A DNA stretch of 64,000 nt from DATFGK01 sp046712825 (lineage in GTDB: Bacteria > Actinomycetota > AC-67). Location of the stretch: contig JBKKCR010000084.1 of NCBI GenBank assembly GCA_046712825.1, forward strand, positions 1 to 64,000. The letters are read 5' to 3'. Numbering within the stretch: position 1 is the first letter of the stretch; each line of letters begins with the position of its first letter. The notes below the pieces were generated by a model. The model did not search any database, was not told the DNA's origin, and was given only the letters and a program-made list of their open reading frames with translations. Positions 7,741 to 16,436 of the stretch are shown piece by piece. The translations under genes were made by a program, and so were the position numbers.

Positions 7741-8379
7741 ATGGATACGACCAGAACCTCCCGCAAAGAAGCTCGCCGGGAGGAGCTGCTCGATGCCGCC
7801 GACCGGGCGATCCGCAAGGAAGGTCCGACGGTCTCGATGGACGAGATCGCCGCCGAGGCCGGCGTCACCAAGCCGATCCTGTACCGGCACTTCGGCGACA
7901 AGGCGGGGCTGTCCCAGGCGCTGGGGGAGCGCTACCTCGAGCTGCTCCTCGGCCGCCTGCACGAGGCCCTCGACCGCGAGACGGAGCCGGCCGGGCGGCT
8001 CTCGGCGACCATGGACGCGTACCTGGAGCTGATCGAGAAGGAACCTGAGATCTACCGCTTCGTGATCCAGGAAACGATCGCGGAACTCGCGACGACGATC
8101 GCCGAGCGGCGCCAGGGGGGCGCAGCCGCGTCGAGCTTCCTGCGCGGCGTCGCCGCCGAGGTGACGCTCCTCCTCCGCACGGAGGCGGCGCGGTTCGACG
8201 TTGATGTCGAATTCGCCGAGGAATGGGCGCACGGGATCGTGGGCATGGTGCATCTAGCAGGCGACCGCTGGCTCGAGCGCCGCAACATGCCGCGCGAAAA
8301 GCTCGTCCTTTCCCTCACGACGCTCCTCCTCGGCGGACTGACATCGCTCGCCGCCCCCCAGCCGGACGCCCGCGACTAG
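7741..8379 (+). CDS. TetR/AcrR-family transcriptional regulator
   Basis: 212 residues from the ATG at 7741. An ATG at 7717 is in frame but lies inside an operator half. The N-terminal TetR helix-turn-helix is clear (RREELLDAADRAI, MDEIAAEAGVTKPILYRHFGDKAGL), followed by a helical ligand-binding domain. It probably binds the two GTTAC-N5-GTAAC sites just upstream and controls the divergent SDR/PmoC-like/LLM operon. The ligand may be a lipid-like compound given the SCP2 domain in that operon; this is inference. Confidence 0.85.
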   Translation: MDTTRTSRKEARREELLDAADRAIRKEGPTVSMDEIAAEAGVTKPILYRHFGDKAGLSQALGERYLELLLGRLHEALDRETEPAGRLSATMDAYLELIEKEPEIYRFVIQETIAELATTIAERRQGGAAASSFLRGVAAEVTLLLRTEAARFDVDVEFAEEWAHGIVGMVHLAGDRWLERRNMPREKLVLSLTTLLLGGLTSLAAPQPDARD

Positions 8380-8391
8380 CCGGGGCAGGGT

Positions 8392-9705
8392 TTGCGGCCG
8401 GCGAGAGAGAAACACCTCCACGTGGCTCGTCTCCGTAGGCTGATCTCTGTAGCGCTTCTCGTCGTTACGCTGCCGTTCGCGGCTGGTGCGGCTGAGACGC
8501 CGGCCGTGGGTTGCTCGTGGCCGGCGAAGATCGATGCCGACACGCTGAACTTCGCGTATCCCGACGAGTCCGCGACCTATTGGGTGACGCGGTTCGTTTC
8601 GATCCCCGGCGCGCATCTCGAGATCCGCGGCACCTATCCCGACGCGCGCTACTTCTCGTTCCACGCCTACGACGAGCTCCAACGGCCTGTCGGTTCGCTT
8701 GCAGACCGCGAGATCGCGCCCGACGCCGGCTCGATCAACCCGTTCGTCACCCCGGGAACGACCCCGGGCGGCGCGTTCACCGCGCACGTCGCCTTCTCAG
8801 GGAAGCCCGAGACGCCGGCGCCGAACACGCTCTACGCCGGCGCCACAGCGGACGGCCTCCCGAACCCTGCCGGCTTCATCCTCATGCGCGTCTACACGCC
8901 CGACGACGCGAGCGATCCCGCCGGCGGACAGCCGCTGCCGCTGATCACGCTCGTGCTACCCGGCGACGTGCGGGTCCCGTTCGCGCCTTGCGATCCGCTG
9001 CCCCCGGCGACCGGCGGCACGGTGACGACGGCGATCCGCGAGGCGTCGTTCCCCGACGCGATCCCGCGTGTGTTCCCCTTCGTGCCCACGGAGCAGACGC
9101 CGGAGTTCCGGCGCTTCTACGGCCTAGATCGCGTGCTCTGGGATCGCGTTCCGTCGAACCCGGCCACCGACGCTGTGCCGCGGTTCCAAGGCGGGTTCCT
9201 GTCGAACCAGCACATCGCGTACCTATACCGGATCCTCTCGCGCTCGTTCGGCGACGTGTTCGTCCTGCGCGCGAAGGCGCCGACGTTCCCGGACACCCGC
9301 GCCGGCGACGATCCGACCCAGCCGTCGCAGGTGCGGTACTGGTCGATCTGCCAGAACGAGCTCGCGACGCAGCGCTACATCGCGTGCCTCGCCGACCATC
9401 AGAGCGTCATCGGCGCCGACGGCTTCATGACGTTCGTGATCTCCGACCCGGCCGACAAGCCGTCGGACGCCGCGCTCGCGGTGCACGCGGCGAACTGGAT
9501 CCCCTGGGGCGGCGTCTTCTACGACGGCCTCGTGATCTACCGTCACATGCTTCCGGCCTCTTCGTTCGCCGAAGCGATCCAGAACGTTCCGGAAGGCGCC
9601 GACGCCGCCGCGATCATGGGCGACTACTTCCCGCGGAGCGGCTACTGCACGACGCAGGAGTTCGAAGCCGGCGGCGCCGGCGCGTGCATCGACACGGCAG
9701 CGTGA
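8392..9705 (+). CDS. Secreted protein of unknown function
   Basis: About 437 residues with a Sec-type signal peptide (VARLRRLISVALLVVTLPFAAGA, cleavage near AGA-AE). Two starts are possible: TTG at 8392, after GGGGCAGGG, and GTG at 8422, which begins right at the signal peptide. The mature part has paired cysteines and repeated strand-like blocks (YWVTRFVSIPGAHLEIRGTYP, RYFSFHAYDEL) that look like a beta-rich extracellular domain. Later come YWSICQNELAT and WIPWGGVFYDGLVIYRHMLP. I do not recognise the family. Its stop overlaps the GTG of the SMP-30 gene by four bases, so the two are co-translated. Confidence 0.7.
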   Translation: MRPAREKHLHVARLRRLISVALLVVTLPFAAGAAETPAVGCSWPAKIDADTLNFAYPDESATYWVTRFVSIPGAHLEIRGTYPDARYFSFHAYDELQRPVGSLADREIAPDAGSINPFVTPGTTPGGAFTAHVAFSGKPETPAPNTLYAGATADGLPNPAGFILMRVYTPDDASDPAGGQPLPLITLVLPGDVRVPFAPCDPLPPATGGTVTTAIREASFPDAIPRVFPFVPTEQTPEFRRFYGLDRVLWDRVPSNPATDAVPRFQGGFLSNQHIAYLYRILSRSFGDVFVLRAKAPTFPDTRAGDDPTQPSQVRYWSICQNELATQRYIACLADHQSVIGADGFMTFVISDPADKPSDAALAVHAANWIPWGGVFYDGLVIYRHMLPASSFAEAIQNVPEGADAAAIMGDYFPRSGYCTTQEFEAGGAGACIDTAA

Positions 9706-10571
9706 CGGTCGAACCGCGTGTGATCGTCTCCGGTCTCGGGTTCCCCGAAGGGCCGGTATTCCTCGGGAACGGCGAGGTCACGGTCACCGAGATCCGTGGG
9801 CAATGCATCACTCGGTGCTCGGAAGACTCCAAGACCCTCGTCGCGAAGACCGGTGGGGGAGCCAACGGGGCGGCGCTGGGAGCCGACGGCGAGCTGTGGG
9901 TCGCGAACAACGGGGGATTGAGCCTGGGGCCCGGCGGCTACTGGCACGCGCCCGGCGGGCTCATCGAGGGGCGCATCCAGCGCGTCACGCTCGACGGAGG
10001 CTGTGAAGATCTCCCCGACCTGCCCGGCGACGCGCCGCACCGGCCCAACGACATCTGCTTTGGGCCCGACGGCAAGTTCTACTTCACCGACCCGCGCAAT
10101 TGGGAGGACTTCGCGAACCTGAAGGTCGGCCGGATCTGGCGGCTCGATCCGGGCACGCGTGAAACCGAGGTGATCGCCGACGTTCCGATGTTCTGCAACG
10201 GGATCGGGTTCGGCCTCGACGGGCGTCTCTACGTCGCGCAGTCCAACATCATGAAGATCATCGCTTTCGACTGGACGCCCGAAGGCGTGGGGGAGCCGCA
10301 GGAGTTCGTCACGCTCCCGCGCGGGTTCCCCGACGGGTTCTGCTTCGCGTCCGACGGGGACCTCTACGCGTGCGGCTCGATGGGCGACGTCATCCAGGTG
10401 TACGACGCCGAGGGCACGCACAAGGAAACGATGGAGTTCCCCGAGCACACCGAGCCGACCAACGCCTGCATCGGCGACGGCACCTTGTACGTCACCTGCT
10501 CCGGCACCGGCGAGCTCGTGGCGTTCGATCTCGGCATCGAGCCGCTCCCTCTGTATCCCTTTCGTTCCTGA
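9702..10571 (+). CDS. SMP-30/gluconolactonase/LRE-family protein
   Basis: 289 residues from a GTG overlapping the preceding stop (GTGA). The protein is a six-bladed beta-propeller of the SMP-30 class: FPEGPVFLGNGEVTVTEI at the start, GGANGAALGADGELWVAN, HRPNDICFGPDGKFYFTDPRNW, FCNGIGFGLDGRLYVA and FPDGFCFASDGDLYACG, with the Glu, Asn and Asp residues that usually hold the catalytic divalent metal. Family members hydrolyse sugar lactones or related esters. There is no signal peptide, so it is cytosolic, unlike its translationally coupled secreted neighbour. Confidence 0.85.
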   Translation: MTVEPRVIVSGLGFPEGPVFLGNGEVTVTEIRGQCITRCSEDSKTLVAKTGGGANGAALGADGELWVANNGGLSLGPGGYWHAPGGLIEGRIQRVTLDGGCEDLPDLPGDAPHRPNDICFGPDGKFYFTDPRNWEDFANLKVGRIWRLDPGTRETEVIADVPMFCNGIGFGLDGRLYVAQSNIMKIIAFDWTPEGVGEPQEFVTLPRGFPDGFCFASDGDLYACGSMGDVIQVYDAEGTHKETMEFPEHTEPTNACIGDGTLYVTCSGTGELVAFDLGIEPLPLYPFRS

Positions 10572-10637
10572 TCGCTCTTGCGCCTCGGCCGCCGGAGGGG
10601 AGAAGGTATCGGGGAGGCTCGAGCCGGGAGGGAGACC

Positions 10638-11378
10638 ATGGGCAACCCCGTCGTGCACTTCGAGGTCATCGGCAAGGACGGCCCCGCGCTCCAGAAGTTC
10701 TACGCCGAGCTATTCGGCTGGCACATCCAGAACATGCCCGAGATGCTGAACTACGGCGTCGTGGACACGCACGCCGGCGGTGGGATCAACGGAGGCGTAG
10801 GCCAGGAACCGGACGGCGGCACCGCGGTGACCTTCTACGCCGCGGTTCCCGACCTTCAGGCCACGCTGGATAAGGCGGAGTCGCTGGGCGGGAAGATCGC
10901 GATGCCGGTCATGGAGATCCCGGGCGTCGTGACGCTGGCACAGTTCCTCGATCCGCAGGGGAACCGCATCGGCATCATCAAGGACGACCCGACGGTGGAA
11001 GACCCGGGCGTCTCGGCGGGCTCGAACCCGGCGATCACCTGGTTCGAGATCCTCGGCACCGACGCCAAGGCGCTGCAGGCGTTCTACTCAGAGCTCTTCG
11101 GCTGGAAGATCACCGTGGCGCCCGATGCCACGATCGAGTACGGCCATCTTGGGCCGCAAGACGGCAAAGGCATCGGCGGTGGGATCGGGGCATCGCCCAC
11201 CGGGCAGCCGATGGTCACCGTCTACGCGCAGGTGGACGATCTCGACAAGTACCTGGAGCGGGCGGAGTCGCTGGGCGCGAAGACGGTCATGAAGCCGATG
11301 GATATGGACACCGTTTCCTACGCCCAGTTCGCCGATCCCGAGGGCAACGTTTTCGGCCTGTTCAACGACCGCTCGTAA
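10638..11378 (+). CDS. Two-domain VOC (glyoxalase/bleomycin resistance-like) protein
   Basis: 246 residues from the ATG at 10638, which has GGGAGGGAG directly upstream. It consists of two VOC modules in tandem: residues 1-120 (VVHFEVIGKDGPALQKFYAELFGW ... AQFLDPQGNRIGI) and 130-246 (ITWFEILGTDAKALQAFYSELFGW ... AQFADPEGNVFGLF). Each repeats the beta-alpha-beta-beta-beta unit of the fold. This class is often annotated as hydroxylase or glyoxalase-like; the true substrate is unknown. It is convergent with the HtrA-like gene (12-base gap). Confidence 0.85.
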   Translation: MGNPVVHFEVIGKDGPALQKFYAELFGWHIQNMPEMLNYGVVDTHAGGGINGGVGQEPDGGTAVTFYAAVPDLQATLDKAESLGGKIAMPVMEIPGVVTLAQFLDPQGNRIGIIKDDPTVEDPGVSAGSNPAITWFEILGTDAKALQAFYSELFGWKITVAPDATIEYGHLGPQDGKGIGGGIGASPTGQPMVTVYAQVDDLDKYLERAESLGAKTVMKPMDMDTVSYAQFADPEGNVFGLFNDRS

Positions 11379-11390
11379 CCGGTCTGCTGC

Positions 11391-12278
11391 TCAGCCGAAA
11401 GCGACCGTGACCTGACGCTCTTCGGCCCCGCGCAGGACCGTGAGCTTCAGCGTGGCGCCCGCAGTCAGTGCGTCGAGCGCGGCGTGAAGATCGTCGGTGT
11501 CGCGAACCGGCTTATCGCCGGCCTTGACGATCAGGTCGCCTTCACGGATCTCGGCGTGTGCGGCCGGGCTGTCCTCTTCGACGCCGCGCACGAGCAAGCC
11601 GTCCGCGTCCGGAAGACCGACGGCCTTCCGCAGGCGACGGCCCACCTCAGCCGGCGCGATGGCGACACCGAGTCGCGGCCGCTCCGGCATCTCGCCGCGC
11701 CCCAGCGCGTCGACGCGATCGCGCAGCGCCTGATCGGCCGGGATCGCGAGATAGAACCCTTCGCCGAGCCGGTTGGTGTTGAGACCGAGCAGCGTCCCGT
11801 CTTCGTCGACGATCGGACCGCCCGAGGATCCCGGCAGCAACGGCGCGGTGTGCTCGAGGCTTCCGGAGATGCGGCGACCTCGCGGCCCGCGGAACGAACG
11901 CTCCGTGCCCGACACCAGCCCGACCGTCACGCGCAGCCCGCGACCGCCCGGGTTCGCGAGCGCGAAGACGGCGTGGCCGAGGTCCGGCCCGCCGTTGGCG
12001 GACCACGTCACCGCCGGCGCGTCCTTGGTGTCGACGGAGACGACCGCGATGTCGCCGTCCACGTCTATGCCAGACACCGATCCGACTTCGGTGCGGCCGT
12101 CGGAGAAGGTGACGGCGAGTTCGTCGCCGCGGATGTTGTGCGCGTTGGTGAGCACCTTGCCGGACCCGATCACGACGCCCGAGCCCACGCCCCAACGCTG
12201 CCCGACGCCGACCAAGGACGGACCGACCTCATCGGCCAGCTTCTTGATCGCCTCTCTGAGCTCCGGGAAAACCGCCAT
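11391..12278 (-). CDS. S1C (HtrA/DegP-like) serine protease with PDZ domain, no signal peptide
   Basis: 295 residues: a trypsin-fold protease domain (about 10-195) with His47 (LTNAHNI), Asp76 (DGDIAVV) and Ser152 (LPGSSGGPI), then one PDZ domain (about 200-293, GLLVRGVEEDSPAAHAEIREGDLIVKAG). HtrA proteins are normally exported or membrane-anchored, but this one starts directly at the catalytic domain with no signal or transmembrane segment, so it should be cytosolic. AGGAGG precedes the ATG. It is divergent from an HxlR regulator and shares a short promoter region containing a palindrome with that gene. Confidence 0.85.
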   Translation of the reverse strand: MAVFPELREAIKKLADEVGPSLVGVGQRWGVGSGVVIGSGKVLTNAHNIRGDELAVTFSDGRTEVGSVSGIDVDGDIAVVSVDTKDAPAVTWSANGGPDLGHAVFALANPGGRGLRVTVGLVSGTERSFRGPRGRRISGSLEHTAPLLPGSSGGPIVDEDGTLLGLNTNRLGEGFYLAIPADQALRDRVDALGRGEMPERPRLGVAIAPAEVGRRLRKAVGLPDADGLLVRGVEEDSPAAHAEIREGDLIVKAGDKPVRDTDDLHAALDALTAGATLKLTVLRGAEERQVTVAFG

Positions 12279-12303
12279 CTGAACCTCCTGCTACTCTTCT
12301 GGC

Positions 12304-12323
12304 TATACTTGCGACTTGCAAGT
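12304..12323. promoter_or_regulatory. HxlR-type operator/promoter between the HtrA-like gene and hxlR
   Basis: TATACT at 12304-12309 is a good -10 for the rightward gene. It is followed by ACTTGCAAGT (12314-12323), a perfect 10-base palindrome, with a direct repeat of ACTTGC just before it. The palindrome covers the expected start point of rightward transcription, consistent with autorepression by the HxlR protein, and lies about 35 bases before the leftward protease ATG. Confidence 0.5.
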
Positions 12324-12360
12324 TACTATGAGCAAACCTGCAGCGCAAGTGGAGGATAGG

Positions 12361-12843
12361 ATGTCCAGGATGTCGATGCGCAAGGGTGGGACGATCGCGG
12401 CCGGCCGTGGGCTGGCAGACGCGCCGTCATCCGACGACTCCCCCCTCGCGAGAGCCGTGGCTCGGGTCGGCGACCGTTGGGCTCTGCTGATCGTCGACGC
12501 TTTGCGCGGTGGCGGGCGACGGTTCAACGACCTGCTTTCCCAGATCCCAGGCATCGCTTCGAACGTCCTGTCGCAACGGCTGAAGCATCTCGAGGCGGAA
12601 GGCGTCGTGGTCGCGCGGCCGTACCAGACGCGGCCGCCGCGCCACGCGTACGAGCTCTCCGGCGCCGGACGCGGGCTCGCGGGTGCGCTGCGGATGCTCG
12701 CGCAGTGGGGTGCCGTCGAGCCGAGTGAGATCGAGCATCTCCGGCACGAGTCGTGCGGTACGCCGTTGGATGCCCGGTGGTTCTGCCCGACGTGCGTTCG
12801 CTCCGTCGGCGACGACGAAAGCGACGAGCTTCGTTACGTCTGA
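12361..12843 (+). CDS. HxlR-family (winged helix) transcriptional regulator
   Basis: 160 residues from the ATG at 12361, picked because GGAGG lies five bases before it; upstream in-frame ATG/TTG codons overlap the palindrome. The HxlR core is clear: ARAVARVGDRWALLIVDALRGGGRRFNDLL, IPGIASNVLSQRLKHLEAEGVV, YELSGAGRGLAGALRMLAQWG. The C-terminal extension ends in a CGTP...FCPTCVR segment that could bind zinc or sense redox state. HxlR proteins commonly respond to aldehydes, quinones or disulfide stress. It is probably autoregulated and may also control the divergent protease. Confidence 0.85.
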   Translation: MSRMSMRKGGTIAAGRGLADAPSSDDSPLARAVARVGDRWALLIVDALRGGGRRFNDLLSQIPGIASNVLSQRLKHLEAEGVVVARPYQTRPPRHAYELSGAGRGLAGALRMLAQWGAVEPSEIEHLRHESCGTPLDARWFCPTCVRSVGDDESDELRYV

Positions 12844-13298
12844 GGCATCGACCGCGCTTGCTCTTGCAAGCGCTGCGCGGTCTCGAACGCTTCGAGCTGA
12901 CGGCCGACGAGCACACGACGACGATCGACTTCATCGACCGACGTGGCGCGCAGGACGACCTCGCGCAGATCGTGCGCACCGAACGGGCGGATGAGAAGGT
13001 CGATCGCGCCGGCCATGAAGGACTCGACCGGACCTTTCTCATCGTGTGCGTCGAGGATCGCGACGATCGGGGTGTTCTCGCGCCCGGGTAGCGTGCGGGT
13101 CCGCGTCATGACCTCGTATGCGTCGACGTCGCCGAGGGCTGTGCCGATGAACATCAGATCGACGGGGTATTTGGCGACGATCTCGAGCGCTTCCCGGCCG
13201 GTCCCCGCCTCGGCGGCACGATGACCGTCGAGATCCAACGTCATCCGCATGATGCGTCGTTCTACCGAATCGCCATCAACCAGCAGGATCGTTGCCAT
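12834..13298 (-). CDS. Degenerate response-regulator receiver (pseudo-receiver) protein
   Basis: 154 residues with an overall CheY-like fold (TILLVDGDSVERRIMRMTLDLDGH ... IVAILDAHDE ... LLIRPFGAHDL) but without its chemistry. The phosphoacceptor Asp position is Gly52 (DLMFIGTALGD), the acidic pair is interrupted (DGD), and the conserved Lys before Pro is Arg104. It therefore cannot be phosphorylated in the usual way and probably acts as a protein-interaction module. A helical tail of about 35 residues follows. It overlaps the HxlR gene convergently by 10 bases and is divergent from a TetR gene. Confidence 0.75.
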   Translation of the reverse strand: MATILLVDGDSVERRIMRMTLDLDGHRAAEAGTGREALEIVAKYPVDLMFIGTALGDVDAYEVMTRTRTLPGRENTPIVAILDAHDEKGPVESFMAGAIDLLIRPFGAHDLREVVLRATSVDEVDRRRVLVGRQLEAFETAQRLQEQARSMPQT

Positions 13299-13437
13299 TC
13301 CCCCGCCTCCCCGATGCCGGTCCCCTGAAGCGTCTCCATTCTCTTATAACACGACGCCGGAAGCGAGTGAGACCTTGTTCGCAAGCCGTCCGACCTGCTT
13401 GAACGGGTCAAACGAGCGGCTTTCTGTGCCCGAGCCC

Positions 13438-13458
13438 TTGACAAACCGACCGGTCGGT
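13438..13458 (+). promoter_or_regulatory. Promoter and TetR operator upstream of the TetR/MMPL genes
   Basis: TTGACA (13438-13443), a perfect -35 hexamer, is followed at once by ACCGACCGGTCGGT (13445-13458), a perfect 14-base palindrome in the spacer. No clear -10 is visible; AAAGAT at 13463-13468 is the best candidate. The palindrome is the expected binding site for the TetR protein encoded 20 bases downstream. Confidence 0.7.
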
Positions 13459-13477
13459 ATGGAAAGATGAGGGCTCC

Positions 13478-14098
13478 ATGGAGGCTCACGTCAGCACCGC
13501 AGCCGCCACCGACCGGGGCGAGGCATCCCGCCAGCACATCCTGTCCGTGGCAGCCCTCGCGTTCGCCGAGCACGGCTACAACGGCGTCAGCCTGAACGAC
13601 ATCGTCCGAGACACCGGCCTCACCAAGGGCGCCTTCTATTTCCACTTCCCATCCAAAGAAGCGCTCGCGCTCGACGTGTTCGGCACCAAGCAGGAGCAAT
13701 GGCAAGCGCACATCCTCGCGGTGATGCAGCAGCATCCGCGCGCGATCGACCGGCTCAACGCGATGCTCGACTGCGGCTGTGAGATGTACGAGCTCGACGC
13801 CTCCGCGCGCGTCGTCGGGCGGCTGTGCGTGGAGCTTGCGCGCGAACGCCGGCTGGCGCCGAGGCTGACGGGCTACCTCCGGGTGTGGTTCGAGATGGTC
13901 GCCGAACTGATCCGGACCGCGCAGGCCGAGGGCGACGCGCGCACCGATCTCGATCCACAAACCACCGCCGAGGTCATCGTGTCGGCCTTCATCGGCGTCG
14001 AGCAGGTATCGGACGCATTGACGGAGCTCGGGGACTTCCGTGCGCGCATCGAGAACATGCGGACCTTCGTGATGGCCGCCATGCGGCCGTGTCCGTAG
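13478..14098 (+). CDS. TetR/AcrR-family regulator (probable MMPL regulator)
   Basis: 206 residues. The N-terminal helix-turn-helix (RQHILSVAALAFAEHGYNGVSLNDIVRDTGLTKGAFYFHFPSKEALALDVF) is close to the gamma-butyrolactone-receptor/ScbR style of TetR proteins. The C-terminal domain is helical with CGCEMYE and a Leu/Ala-rich ligand pocket. It lies 16 bases upstream of the MMPL transporter gene, with its own palindromic operator at 13445-13458. It most likely represses the transporter operon in response to a transported lipid or toxic compound (inference). Confidence 0.85.
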   Translation: MEAHVSTAAATDRGEASRQHILSVAALAFAEHGYNGVSLNDIVRDTGLTKGAFYFHFPSKEALALDVFGTKQEQWQAHILAVMQQHPRAIDRLNAMLDCGCEMYELDASARVVGRLCVELARERRLAPRLTGYLRVWFEMVAELIRTAQAEGDARTDLDPQTTAEVIVSAFIGVEQVSDALTELGDFRARIENMRTFVMAAMRPCP

Positions 14099-14114
14099 GA
14101 CCGTCGGGGAGGAG

Positions 14115-16433
14115 ATGGACAAGATGGAGCTCAACGGGAAACGCGAAGCTGCACCGAACATGCAGCGGTCCCGGTTCTACCGCCTGGGGACGTTCGCCTA
14201 CCGCAGACGCGTCTGGGTTCTGATCGCGTGGGTCGGGATCCTCTTCGCCCTCGGCCCGGCGCTCGGAAAGATCTCGGACAACCTTTCCCAAGGAGGGTTC
14301 GAGGTTCCGGGCTCGCAGTCGGACTTCGTCGCGAAGGCGGTCGAGAACGACTTCTCCGCGTACGAGCTCACGGACCTGCTTGTCATGAAGTCCGGCACGC
14401 TCACCGCTACCGACCCGAAGTTCCGCCAGACGTTCGAGACGGTGCGCGATGCGCTGCTCAAAGCGCCGGGTGTCGCCGCGGTGTCCGACCCCTACGCGGC
14501 CCCCGAGCGGTCGATCTCGCGCGACGGGCATGTGCTCACCGCGACCGTCGGGATCACCGACGACCAGGACCAAGCCCTCGCCCACAACCCCGCGGTCGAG
14601 AAGGCCGTTGAGGATGCCGCGAGGGGGAGCGGTATCACGGCGCTCGTCACCGGCGCGCCGCCCTTCTACGCGGCGTTCGAGCACACCACAACCACCGACC
14701 TTGAGCGCGCCGAGCGGATCGCGCTGCCGATCACGCTGATAATCCTCGTGATCGCGTTCGGTTCGGTCGTCGCGGCCGGCGTTCCGCTGGTGATGGCGCT
14801 GGTCGGTCTCGGCGTCGCGTTCGGAGTGATCTCGATCATCGCCAGCCAGACGACGGTCAGCACATTCGCGCAGAACACGGCGTCGATGGTCGGCATCGGC
14901 GTCGGGATCGACTATTCGCTGTTCATCCTGACGCGGTTCCGCGAGCATCTGAGGAACGACCGCGCCGTGTCGCAGGCGATCGCCGAGGCGATGGCCTCGA
15001 GTGGCAAGGCGGTTTTCGTCTCGGCGATGACGGTCGTCGTGGCGCTCGCCGGCACGCAGCTCGTCAACGTTGCCGCGTTCCGGTCCATGGGCTTCGCGCC
15101 GATGATCGCGGTAGCGCTCGCGGGCGCGGCCGCGCTGACGCTGCTTCCGGCGTTTCTGGGGCTGCTCGGTCGCCGCGTCAACAAGTGGGCGATCAAACGC
15201 AAGCGTTCGGTCGAGGGCGCGGTATGGCATCGCTGGGCCATGACGGTCATGCGTCGCCCATGGACGGCGCTCGCCGTATCGGTCCTGATCCTCGGCGTGC
15301 TCGCGGCGCCGGCGGTCGGCTTGCGGATGGGGTCGTCTGGGCCGTCGATCCTGCCGCCCGACGCGGGTCCACGGGTCGCCGCTGAGATAACCGCGGAAGC
15401 GTTCGGCGAGGGCCAGGTCGCCCCCGTTCAGATCGTCGTCGACCACCCGCGCGGCGTCCTCGGCGCCGGGTTCACCGATATCTACGCGCTTGCGCAGGAG
15501 ATCGCGACCGATCGTGAGGTTGCACGGGTCGACTCGGTGGCCACGATCCTCCCGAACGCACCGCCGCAGCAGGCTCTGGCCGTGGCGAACTCGCCGCAGG
15601 CGAAGCCCTTCGTGTCCACCCTTGTGGCGCGGAACGGAACCCGAACGATCCTCTACGCAGTCACCAAGCACGGCCCGCAGTCGGACCCCGTCGACGCGTT
15701 CGTCGAACGGCTACGCGACCAGCTACCGAGAACCCTTCCCGCAGGAGTCACGGCTGCGGTCGGCGGCGACGGCGCGCTCAACACCGACATCAATAACGAG
15801 ATGCAGAACAAGTTGATCCCGGTCGTCGGGCTGGTGATGTTGCTCTCCTTCCTGGTGCTGATGCTGTTCTTCCGCAGCATCTTGCTCCCGCTCAAGGCCA
15901 TCTTGATGAATACCGCGTCCGTGCTCGCCACGTACGGCGTGATCGTGTTCATCTTCCAGCAAGGGCATTTCGAGGGGCTGCTCGGGTTCGAGTCCACCGG
16001 AAACATCGACTCGTTCCTGCCGCTGTTCCTCTTCTGCATCCTGTTCGGCCTGTCGATGGACTACGAGGTGTTCATGCTCGCGCGCATCCGCGAGGAATAC
16101 CTGCGGACGCACGACAACACCGAGGCGGTCGGCTGGGGCCTCGAGCACACCGCGCGGATCATCACGAGTGCAGCGCTCGTCATGGTGACCGTGTTCGGCG
16201 CGTTCGCGTTCGCGTCGCTGGCGCCGATCAAAGCCATGGGCTTCGGCCTGGCGACCGCGGTGTTCCTCGACGCGTCGCTCATCCGGGTCGTTCTCGTCCC
16301 GGCGACGATGCGGTTGATGGGGGACTGGAACTGGTGGCTGCCGAAGTGGCTCGACCGCATCCTGCCTAAGGTCTCCGTCGAGGAAGAGCTGGCCTACATC
16401 GAGCCGGAGCCCGAGCCCGCCGGAGCGCGCTAG
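14115..16433 (+). CDS. MMPL-family RND transporter
   Basis: About 772 residues; ATG 14115 directly abuts GGGGAGGAG, and ATG 14124 has better spacing, so the latter may be used. The architecture is the duplicated RND type: a helix near residue 40, a periplasmic loop (about 60-190), helices about 200-380 with GIGVGIDYSLFILTRFREHL, a second periplasmic loop (about 430-570), and helices 570-745 with LFGLSMDYEVFMLARIREEYL. The two D-Y pairs belong to the proton relay. MMPL proteins export lipids, siderophores or drugs. The preceding TetR gene is its probable regulator. Confidence 0.9.
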   Translation: MDKMELNGKREAAPNMQRSRFYRLGTFAYRRRVWVLIAWVGILFALGPALGKISDNLSQGGFEVPGSQSDFVAKAVENDFSAYELTDLLVMKSGTLTATDPKFRQTFETVRDALLKAPGVAAVSDPYAAPERSISRDGHVLTATVGITDDQDQALAHNPAVEKAVEDAARGSGITALVTGAPPFYAAFEHTTTTDLERAERIALPITLIILVIAFGSVVAAGVPLVMALVGLGVAFGVISIIASQTTVSTFAQNTASMVGIGVGIDYSLFILTRFREHLRNDRAVSQAIAEAMASSGKAVFVSAMTVVVALAGTQLVNVAAFRSMGFAPMIAVALAGAAALTLLPAFLGLLGRRVNKWAIKRKRSVEGAVWHRWAMTVMRRPWTALAVSVLILGVLAAPAVGLRMGSSGPSILPPDAGPRVAAEITAEAFGEGQVAPVQIVVDHPRGVLGAGFTDIYALAQEIATDREVARVDSVATILPNAPPQQALAVANSPQAKPFVSTLVARNGTRTILYAVTKHGPQSDPVDAFVERLRDQLPRTLPAGVTAAVGGDGALNTDINNEMQNKLIPVVGLVMLLSFLVLMLFFRSILLPLKAILMNTASVLATYGVIVFIFQQGHFEGLLGFESTGNIDSFLPLFLFCILFGLSMDYEVFMLARIREEYLRTHDNTEAVGWGLEHTARIITSAALVMVTVFGAFAFASLAPIKAMGFGLATAVFLDASLIRVVLVPATMRLMGDWNWWLPKWLDRILPKVSVEEELAYIEPEPEPAGAR

Positions 16434-16436
16434 GTC

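Noticed and set aside
13989..15671. 560-codon minus-strand frame opposite the MMPL gene
   Set aside because: Charged low-complexity translation (Arg/Asp/Glu/His) without domains; the MMPL frame has clear motifs.
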